From Smallanthus sonchifolius (lineage: Eukaryota; Streptophyta; Magnoliopsida; Asterales; Asteraceae): a stretch of 64,000 nucleotides of DNA. A program made the position numbers and the translations under genes. The notes beneath the pieces are model-generated. The model was not told the origin of the DNA. It was given only the letters and a program-made list of their open reading frames with translations, and ran no database searches. The stretch covers positions 67,055,429-67,119,428 of the forward strand of contig CM042029.1 in assembly GCA_023525975.1 (NCBI GenBank). Direction: 5' to 3'. The stretch's first letter is position 1; each line of letters opens with the position of its first letter. Shown piece by piece: positions 57,323 through 64,000 of the stretch.

Positions 57323-58395
57323 TCTACTAAATGGTTTTGTCACCTCGCATCATCATATTTCATCTCATAATTTTTTCTCTTCAAAACTACATTTATTTCT
57401 TACATTTAATACTTTCATATTTAGTTTTTTTTAAATTATACAAATAAACATTTCTTCATTATTACCACTCGCTCATATTTTTTTTTAATTTATCATCAAA
57501 AATTAATAGTTTAAAAAAAATCAAGAATTAAAAAATGAGATTTAAAAAGCGAGTTTTTAAAATTTTATTATTAAAAAACGATTCTTTAAAAATTTTATTA
57601 TAAAAACAAGATTTGTTTTTTCAATCAGAGCATCTTGATGATAACTTTAATGAAAATTTATAATCTCATGATTTTCTAAATAGACTTACATTTTCGGGTT
57701 TGTCAAACCATAAATTAGTTTTAAATGTTGGTGTTCCAGTTATTTTATTAATAAATATTGATGAAAAAATGGTTTAGGTAATGTAACACGTATTTAGGTC
57801 AAATCACAGGGTAATCGTATTATAGAAGCAAATATTATATTTTAAAGCAACATTGATTATCACAATTTGATTCCTATAATTGGGTTAACATATTCAGAAA
57901 AAAAGAATTTAATTAAAATTTCAAAAAAATATACAATTGTTGTATTTTTACAATGATCATGAATAAAAGTTTAGGCTATCACTTTCAAATGTTGGTTTGA
58001 ATTGAAAGATCCAATATTTATTCATGATCACATGTATATTGTATTATCAAGAGTTAAAAGTAGAGATTAACTCAAGCTATTAATTTTTGGTAAACATGAA
58101 AAAATTACCATTACCACGTCAAATGTTACATATAATGAAAATTTTTCAAATTTGTAAATAATCAATGTAAGGTTTTATTTGACATTTAATTTAATGTATT
58201 GTAAAAAGTGCAGAACTTATTAAATGAATTTTTATGTATTTTTTTATTTTTAATTACTCTCATCCATATAATCTTAACATGTAATAAAATGAAAAGATTA
58301 CAAATATAATATCAAATTTGTATAAAAAGATGTTAAGATATTTATCAATATAATATTAATGTTTCACCCCATGTAACACACGGGGTTAAAGCTAA
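57323..58395 (+). mobile_element. Candidate Helitron 3 (1.07 kb)
   Basis: The 3' end has a hairpin CCCCATGTAACACACGGGG followed by TTAAAGCTAA and a T, which fits Helitron 3' structure with CTAA as CTRR. The best 5' candidate is A|TCTACTAAATGGTTTTGTC at 57323. The interior is very AT-rich and noncoding. The 5' end is less certain than the 3' end. Confidence 0.45.
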
Positions 58396-58439
58396 TATAA
58401 TATATAAAAATAATAAAGAAGATTAAAGTGAAAATGATG

Positions 58440-58810
58440 AGTTTTGGTAAGTTTTTTTTATTAACCTAATAATAAAATGTATCTGTGTATGTGAATTACA
58501 AGGTGTGCATTATTGTTTTCATCTGATATTAATTGATAGCAAGTTGAAGTCTAATCCTTGTCTAATTTGACTTAATGGCAACATCCTCATTACATATAGA
58601 AACAATTTGAGTCCCACACAATTCAAACGTTATAGACTTTAAGTATAAAAAACAATGGTTTTTCTTTTCTTTTTCTTTTTCTTTTTCATGTTTTTGGGAA
58701 TCTGCAATGACTTCAAACCATATAAATTATATTTTACATAATTAAAAAAAAAACAAACAAAAAAAAAGTGAAAGTTGAACCTAAAAGCAAAGCAAACATT
58801 GCCCCTAACG
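58440..58810. repeat. Subtilase 3' flank, source copy of a local duplication
   Basis: Matches 48890-49293 plus 53896-53990 in several conserved blocks (see 49120-49293). It includes a pyrimidine run of TTTTC repeats at 58659-58689 that is absent from the other copy. Confidence 0.8.
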
Positions 58811-58912
58811 GAGAATCTATTATCTCCGGCCACTTTCCGGCAGCCTATAACAACCAACTCACCGGCGAAAACATCCACACGACCAGGATAATTTAAAAAA
58901 AGTTAAAGCAAA

Positions 58913-61222
58913 TTAAAGTGGGTCTAACTGTGTCACCACAATGGGGCTCCGAACCACATGCTTCCCGTCAACCCATGACAATGACCCGAACACCGCCCCT
59001 GAATCACCCATCACCACATTGCTTCCATCAATCTTCACCGTTACATAATAACTCAGCTCCCTCACCTTTTCGGAAAACCCCAGCTTCCCCGGCTTCACCG
59101 TCACCGAAACCCCCTTCGGAGCCTCCACTTTCACCGTGTAAACTGAATTCACATCCCCAACGTTTCTCACTCTCCGAACCAATGTCTTCCTCAAAACCCC
59201 CTTTTTCCCGGTGGAAAACATGGCAGCGAGTGACGGGTAGTTTAAATTCTCCGGCAACGGTTTTCTTCTCATCGGACAAGCCGCCGGTGATCGAGTGATC
59301 ACCTGGATTGTCTTGGCGCCGTAGCCGATTGAGCATAAGAAACTCACGTAATCTTGATTTGTTAGATCGTAAACAAGACCTGGATCCATTGCGAGATCTA
59401 GGTTTAGATGTCCGGCGCCGAAGTCGTACGGTGTGGTGGCGTTTCCGGTGGATTCATCTGTCATTGGTTGGAGCTGTTTGTTGACGGTGTTTGCGGTGGT
59501 CATGATGGCTGACTTTATCGCCGCCGGTGACCAGTCCGGGTGGGCGGATTTCAACAACGCGGCGGCGCCGCTGACATGAGGACAAGACATTGAAGTTCCC
59601 GAAAGGATGTTAAATTCCATTTTCCGACCGTCAGAATCTAGTCCCGTCGGTCCGACAGCGTCTGTCCACGCAGCTAAAATGTTGACTCCCGGAGCGATTA
59701 AATCCGGCTTTAGAATCTCTGGATTCATCCCGTTAGGTCCTCTTCCGGAAAACGAAGCCACCACCGGCGCCGGTTTAATTCCGAGCACTGTTCCTTGGAA
59801 GTTGATAGTAGCTGTAGCGTGCCCGGTGGCGGCGTAGGCTTTAATCTGGTCTCCTTCGTCGGAGCCAACCGAGCACGCCGGAATTAGATGAGCGTCGCCG
59901 ACGAGACCTTCGCCGTTAGAAACACCGTTAGATAGAATCATTCCGACACCACCGGCCTTCTTCACAACTAAACCTTTTGCTACCCTCGGGTTACTGCCTC
60001 TATCGCAAATTACTATCTTGCCCCTCACTAGGTTAGGATCCAATGCATTGTCCATACACAATGAAGCAGATAGAATTCCGGATTTCCCGGGATAGATTAG
60101 AGGATATTTTTTTCCGCTGATTGCGGGACCAGCGTATAACGATACACCTGCAAGCTTCCTTCCGTCGCCGAGGATAACTTCCGCCGGAAAATTCCTGTCA
60201 ATTGTACCTGCTCCGACGGTTGTGAGCCACGGCGCGAGGTTAGTAACTGACATACCGTTCGGACCGTCGTTACCGGCGGAGGAGGAAACAAAAACACCTC
60301 TAGAAACAGCGCCGAAAGCTCCAATTGCGATCGGATCGAGATAATACGGTGACGATATGCCGTCGCCGCCGCCTATGGAGATCGAGATAACATCAACGCC
60401 GTCATTAACGGCGGCGTCAAACGCAGCCAGTATATCTGAATCGAAACAACCAGAACTTTTCCAGCAAACTTTATAAACCGCTAACCTAGCTTTCGGAGCA
60501 ACGCCTTTAGCTATTCCGGCAGCGTAACCAGCCATACTAGCTTTAAAAACGTACCTACCGGCGGCTGTTGACGCCGTGTGAGTGCCGTGGCCATCAGCGT
60601 CTCTAGGAGACCGAAACTCAACCGTATCGTTAATCGCGCCACCGAATCCAATACCGCCACCTATTCCACCAGCAGCTTCATGTCCTTTGGAGAAGAATCG
60701 AGCTCCGATTATCTTCTTATTACAATTCCTCACCGTGAATCTCACTCCGGCCTGGCAAACGCCTTTCCAACGCTTCGGAACAGGTCCGAGATTCAGATCG
60801 GAGAAACTCCTTCTCTCCGGCCAAATTCCAGTATCAAATACGCCAACGATAACATCAGAACCGTAATCCGATTCCGACCACAGACCTCTCTGGTTCCTCA
60901 GCCCAACGAACTGCGGCGAACGAGTAGTGTGGAGCTCTCGCCGGCGATCTGGAATCACCACCAACACATCCGGATGTTTTTCCAGATCAGAAGCCTGAGA
61001 CGGAGTAATAGAAGCAGAGAATCCGTTGAAAACGGTGTCGTATACATGGAGGATGCTACTGGATTCAGTGAGCTCGGAAGTGTACCAGTGGTAATGAGTG
61101 GGGAAAATCGACGGCTTAGATTCACTATTTACTCGGATGATATAAGTTTTGACGGTCGGATCTGTAGATATAGCTTCGCCGGCGGCGAAAAAGAAGAAGA
61201 GGGAACAGAGGAGCAAAGCCAT
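58913..61222 (-). CDS. SBT1.6: Subtilisin-like serine protease, SBT1.6-type
   Basis: A complete 769-residue, intronless gene starting at MALLLCSLFFFFAAGEA, a signal peptide of about 17 residues, so the enzyme is secreted to the cell wall space. An I9 inhibitor propeptide covers about 25-98 and should be cleaved before TTRSPQFVGL. The S8 catalytic triad is complete: Asp130 (FDTGIWPE), His212 (DADGHGTHTAS) and Ser544 (SGTSMSCPH), with the oxyanion Asn318 (SSSAGNDGPNG). A PA domain lies at about 350-470 and a fibronectin-III-like domain from about 665 to the C-terminus, ending VVRSPIVVTQLDPL. Length and near-collinearity match Arabidopsis SBT1.6 as I recall it; substrate is unknown. The glycine run at 185-195 is the only expansion. 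Confidence 0.96.
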   Translation of the reverse strand: MALLLCSLFFFFAAGEAISTDPTVKTYIIRVNSESKPSIFPTHYHWYTSELTESSSILHVYDTVFNGFSASITPSQASDLEKHPDVLVVIPDRRRELHTTRSPQFVGLRNQRGLWSESDYGSDVIVGVFDTGIWPERRSFSDLNLGPVPKRWKGVCQAGVRFTVRNCNKKIIGARFFSKGHEAAGGIGGGIGFGGAINDTVEFRSPRDADGHGTHTASTAAGRYVFKASMAGYAAGIAKGVAPKARLAVYKVCWKSSGCFDSDILAAFDAAVNDGVDVISISIGGGDGISSPYYLDPIAIGAFGAVSRGVFVSSSAGNDGPNGMSVTNLAPWLTTVGAGTIDRNFPAEVILGDGRKLAGVSLYAGPAISGKKYPLIYPGKSGILSASLCMDNALDPNLVRGKIVICDRGSNPRVAKGLVVKKAGGVGMILSNGVSNGEGLVGDAHLIPACSVGSDEGDQIKAYAATGHATATINFQGTVLGIKPAPVVASFSGRGPNGMNPEILKPDLIAPGVNILAAWTDAVGPTGLDSDGRKMEFNILSGTSMSCPHVSGAAALLKSAHPDWSPAAIKSAIMTTANTVNKQLQPMTDESTGNATTPYDFGAGHLNLDLAMDPGLVYDLTNQDYVSFLCSIGYGAKTIQVITRSPAACPMRRKPLPENLNYPSLAAMFSTGKKGVLRKTLVRRVRNVGDVNSVYTVKVEAPKGVSVTVKPGKLGFSEKVRELSYYVTVKIDGSNVVMGDSGAVFGSLSWVDGKHVVRSPIVVTQLDPL

Positions 61223-61257
61223 TGGAGAAGGCTTTGGGAGTGTGAAGTGAGGTGTGT

Positions 61258-61266
61258 GCTTATAAA
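61258..61266 (-). promoter_or_regulatory. TATA-like box of the subtilase
   Basis: Minus-strand TTTATAAGC lies about 36 bp upstream of the ATG at 61222, which would imply a very short 5' leader. Spacing is tight, so a start site further upstream is possible. Confidence 0.45.
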
Positions 61267-62135
61267 CACATAATAAGCCTGGTGAGATTATTTTAATTTC
61301 ATATTATACTAACTAATTAAAAAAATAGATTTATTTACAATGAGTGACATATAAGGTATTTATTTTTTAATTGTGCTATATGCTATGCTTTCTTATTAAT
61401 ATGTATATATATAATATTGATTTTTATTCTTAATATCTGTTTTAACAGGATATATATTTTTTGGTTGGTAAGATAACTTGTTTTTAAAAAAAAATACATA
61501 GCTTCATAATGTTTATAGTAAAAAAAAAAAATAATTATTATTATATATAATTGAAAACTATATTGAAAGATTTTTGTATAAGTTTATAAATATTGGAAAT
61601 ATTAAAATGAACTTAGAAAATGAATAGGAGTAAGAACGAAACATAATAGTTTAATGAGGTAAAGAGTTTGATGAGTCACAAGTTTCATGCTTTGGTGGAG
61701 GCACTAGAGAAGAGAACCAGAATTGGATTCCTTTGAACCAGAATAAATTTCAAGAATAATATTGGATGGAAATGTGAATTTTTAAAATAGAATTATTATT
61801 ATTTAATTTAATGGTAAACACGTTTGAAAAAAAAAGCAACCTTGAATATACCTTTAATTTATATTTTTATGAACCAATTGTATTTGTTACTTGATGATAA
61901 ACAATAGTGAAACAAGAAAAATAACAGGATTAACTTGTGCTTTTGATGGTTCATTAGCATAAAAGAGTATTAAACAATTATGATAGGGATAATTATAGTT
62001 GATCTTGACATTAACTTAAGAATACATATATCTTTTGTGGTAAAAAAAGGTTGATTTTGAAACAACAAATGTATAGGATTGTCTAGGATCATGACTACCA
62101 AGATCATCAAAATGATGGTTGATATCTTGTGTGAT
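61267..62135. other. AT-rich subtilase upstream region
   Basis: No gene or recognisable element on either strand. Contains A/T runs and a stretch of poor complexity at 61440-61570. It would hold the subtilase promoter, but no specific motif can be supported. Confidence 0.5.
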
Positions 62136-62975
62136 TGTAACATCCTATTTTGAAATAGGGTGACATGTATTTAAAACTTAAATATTATATTAATTAAATT
62201 AAATTATTGATAAAGGATAAAAAAGACCTAACTATCTAATGGGCCAGCAAGACTGTAGAAGACGTAAGAGAAAAATAATAAATCTCAACTAGAATATGAA
62301 GATTTCCTTGTATTTCATTTAACAAGTAAATCATAAGTTATAAATTCTTACAATTTATTAGATGCGTTATCTTTTTTTAAGCCGTAAATTTCTTTTAATT
62401 ATGTCACTAATGAGACTTGAACCCGTTACCTCGAAACTTTAGGTGCTCCTAAAGGCTTTGACTCTACCATTGGGTCACCAACCCCAATAATAGTTGCGTT
62501 ATCTGCTAGAACATATTTGGTTTTACGCTTACGTCTTTCATGGAACATGACGATTTGCAATTTTGTCATGCATCTATTGTATTAGAGCATTTCATGTTCT
62601 ACATTTTACATAATTTAAAAGTTAAAACTCGTCATATGTTGTGGAGTGTTGGATTGATTATTCCTATTCTTGAAATTTATTGTGTTTTAACTAAATCCAA
62701 TGAAAGTATAAACATAACAATCAATTCATCAAGAAAATCAATGTGGTTCAAAAACTGTAAAACTCTTATTGAACAATCGAAATATCATCAACAACAATTT
62801 TGATTATAGTTTCCTATGTGATATATTATAGTTAACTATCCCTATAATATCTCAAATATATTTGAAATCAAACAACTAGTTACAAAGACAAATAAGAAAT
62901 AACTTGTAAACCCGAGTTTGATTTTTGATCTTTGTATAAGGTAGAAGCCAACCCTAATGGGGATGGGGTGTTACA
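62136..62975. mobile_element. Candidate solo LTR (840 bp) containing a SINE
   Basis: It begins TGTAACATCCTATTTTG and ends GGGGTGTTACA, so both ends read TGTAACA inward. Flanks GTGAT and AAGAT match at three of five bases, which fits an old duplication but does not prove it. No gag-pol nearby. Confidence 0.5.
62373..62494 (-). mobile_element. tRNA-derived SINE, 122 bp, with 10-bp target duplication
   Basis: Perfect duplications TGCGTTATCT at 62363-62372 and 62495-62504 flank the unit. On the minus strand it starts near GGGGTTGGTGACCCAATGG, with A-box TGACCCAATGGTAGAG and B-box GGGTTCAAGTCTC, and ends in a poly(A) tail (TTTTTTT at 62373 on the plus strand). All SINE hallmarks are present; the head most resembles a tRNA but I cannot name which. 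Confidence 0.85.
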
Positions 62976-63805
62976 AAGATATTCATCATCATTATATTTA
63001 CTTTAGACTTTATCATCGGTATTAACTCTTTTTCGGTAGCAACTCATCAGTAGTAACTTCTTTCAGTAGGATCACACTTTGGTAGGAACTTGCATTTGCT
63101 AGTTTTGTAACATCAGTCCGTATGTGTATTTCCTAGCAATCTTCTACTCGATTGCCTATATCAAAATTACATTTTCTCTTTGATCATCTTGGTATAACTG
63201 AAGCATAAACTCCACAAAGTTACCAAATCTCATTATTTGATGGTTTTGATAATGCTAAATAAACCATCTCCTTTGAAGTCCCCGTTACTTAATCTCTTAA
63301 ATTCCTAAATATTTTGAAAATGGTTAAAGATTTATTTGCACTTGTGATTGAGAAGGCTTTCAAGTTCTTATCGTAAGCCCAAGTTGTTATAGGGTTCCTA
63401 ACCGGGATAGAGCAACTAGAACTACCATGTATAGGCTTATGTAATATGGCTTAATATGCAAAGATTTAACGAGTTCTTGTTTATCAACCTACAACCTTGG
63501 AGTCTTTGAACTGCTCATGTAGGAGGTCAAATAAATCCAATTTCAAACTTGTCTACTAGTTTGGTTCCTCCATTTTCTTTGTAAAAGAGACTTGGCACAG
63601 ATTGAATCTAAACTTGTTCATGTATATTGATCGGGATTAATGAAAAGGGTTACAAAGGTCCTTATTTATAACCTACCATTCCTAAACACATACGAAACCA
63701 TATTAGACTCAAACTTTAACTAGGATTAAAAAATAACTCAAAAACCTCCTAATTTGCAAGTACGGCGATAACACCCCCCGTACTTACACAAGACTTATTC
63801 TAACA
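62976..63805 (-). repeat. 3' LTR of a Ty1/copia element (left limit uncertain)
   Basis: The right edge is clear: minus strand begins TGTTAGAATAAGTCTTGTG directly after a purine tract. A minus-strand TATA box TATAAATAA lies at 63662-63670. The left edge could not be found, so the LTR may start anywhere to the right of 62976. No other gene is visible here. Confidence 0.55.
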
Positions 63806-63819
63806 ATCACCCCCGTAAT
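63806..63819 (-). promoter_or_regulatory. Polypurine tract of the copia element
   Basis: Minus-strand ATTACGGGGGTGAT sits between the pol stop and the LTR start; the TGA stop codon is part of it. Confidence 0.75.
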
Positions 63820-64000
63820 CTTGTGACACCAACGAGACTTCTCATCTCGTTAAACTTTAACCGTGCCAACGCTTTCGTGAGGATGTCTGCCTTTTGTAAA
63901 TCTCCACTAACATGCTCCACCTTGATTTGTTCTCTCTCGATGCACTCTCGTATGAAATGGTATCTTGTATTTATGTGTTTGCTCCTACCGTGAAAGACCG
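63807..64000 (-). CDS. Ty1/copia pol, C-terminal RNase H (partial)
   Basis: The last 64 codons of a copia polyprotein, running off the window end. The minus strand reads SKHINTRYHFIRECIEREQI, VEHVSGDLQKADILTKALAR and KFNEMRSLVGVTRLRG before TGA. This is the typical copia RNase H tail with the HINTRYHFIRE and KADILTK signatures. No break is seen in the visible part, so the element may be fairly intact beyond the window. Confidence 0.93.
   Translation of the reverse strand, partial: VFHGRSKHINTRYHFIRECIEREQIKVEHVSGDLQKADILTKALARLKFNEMRSLVGVTRLRG

Noticed and set aside
58913..61222. Subtilase as a pseudogene
   Set aside because: Full length, all catalytic residues, signal peptide and C-terminus present, no break.
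60578..61273. 231-residue plus-strand open frame
   Set aside because: Antisense to the subtilase coding region; no recognisable domain.

Overview
The window is repeat-rich plant nuclear DNA. Layered LTR retrotransposons, a spliced hAT transposase, MULEs, Helitrons, a SINE and an intronless plant subtilase all point to a flowering plant. The style of the Ty3/gypsy chromoviruses (2-3 kb LTRs, chromodomain-like integrase tails) and of the gypsy-type transposon protein remnants makes an Asteraceae genome my best guess, but that rests on recall and no search was run. Only one gene looks like a functional host gene: a subtilisin-like serine protease of the SBT1.6 type at 58913-61222 on the minus strand.

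Region 1-29903 is a nest of minus-strand Ty3/gypsy elements. Element B (10263-29903) is the oldest host. Element A (window start to 10262) landed in B's 3' LTR. Solo LTR D (11694-14214, 5-bp duplication ATTTC) sits in B's integrase gene. Element C (15098-24195, 5-bp duplication TGCGG) sits at B's reverse transcriptase/RNase H junction. A and C keep nearly full gag-pol frames broken mostly by C-to-T or G-to-A stop codons plus a few frameshifts.

Region 29904-48723 is degenerate. It holds an unidentified stretch with a possible copia LTR, then a decayed gypsy-type transposon protein gene (minus strand; C-terminal half 33750-34222, N-terminal half 46517-48120). That gene is split by element E (34223-46516, duplication ATATG), a non-autonomous long-LTR element with no coding interior. 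E's two LTRs are very unequal: the left one lacks about 2.8 kb, and the right one carries a 518-bp tandem duplication and an inserted MULE (42789-45700) with a decayed, intron-containing transposase. An RRM fragment of LINE type follows at 48418-48723.

Region 48780-58900 is a gene-flank area hit by DNA transposons. It contains a complete hAT element (49302-53887, 8-bp duplication TAAAAAAC) whose four-exon transposase frame looks open. It also contains a small foldback element, two sister Helitrons, a Pack-MULE (55983-57213, 9-bp duplication ATTTTGTTT) carrying a fragment of a PB1/octicosapeptide gene, and a probable third Helitron. DNA either side of the hAT insertion is a diverged copy of the subtilase 3' flank, so a local duplication preceded the hAT insertion.

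Region 58913-64000 holds the subtilase with a TATA-like box, a candidate 840-bp solo LTR containing a 122-bp tRNA-derived SINE with 10-bp duplications, and the 3' end of a Ty1/copia element (minus strand, cut by the window end).

The most unusual signals are structural. In all four gypsy-type elements with a visible 3' end (A, B, C, E) a short perfect hairpin with compensated arm changes lies 15-17 nt inside the 3' LTR boundary, and in A, B and C the pol stop codon overlaps its arm. Several families (B LTR, C LTR, the MULE) also carry clusters of short inverted repeats whose arms covary.
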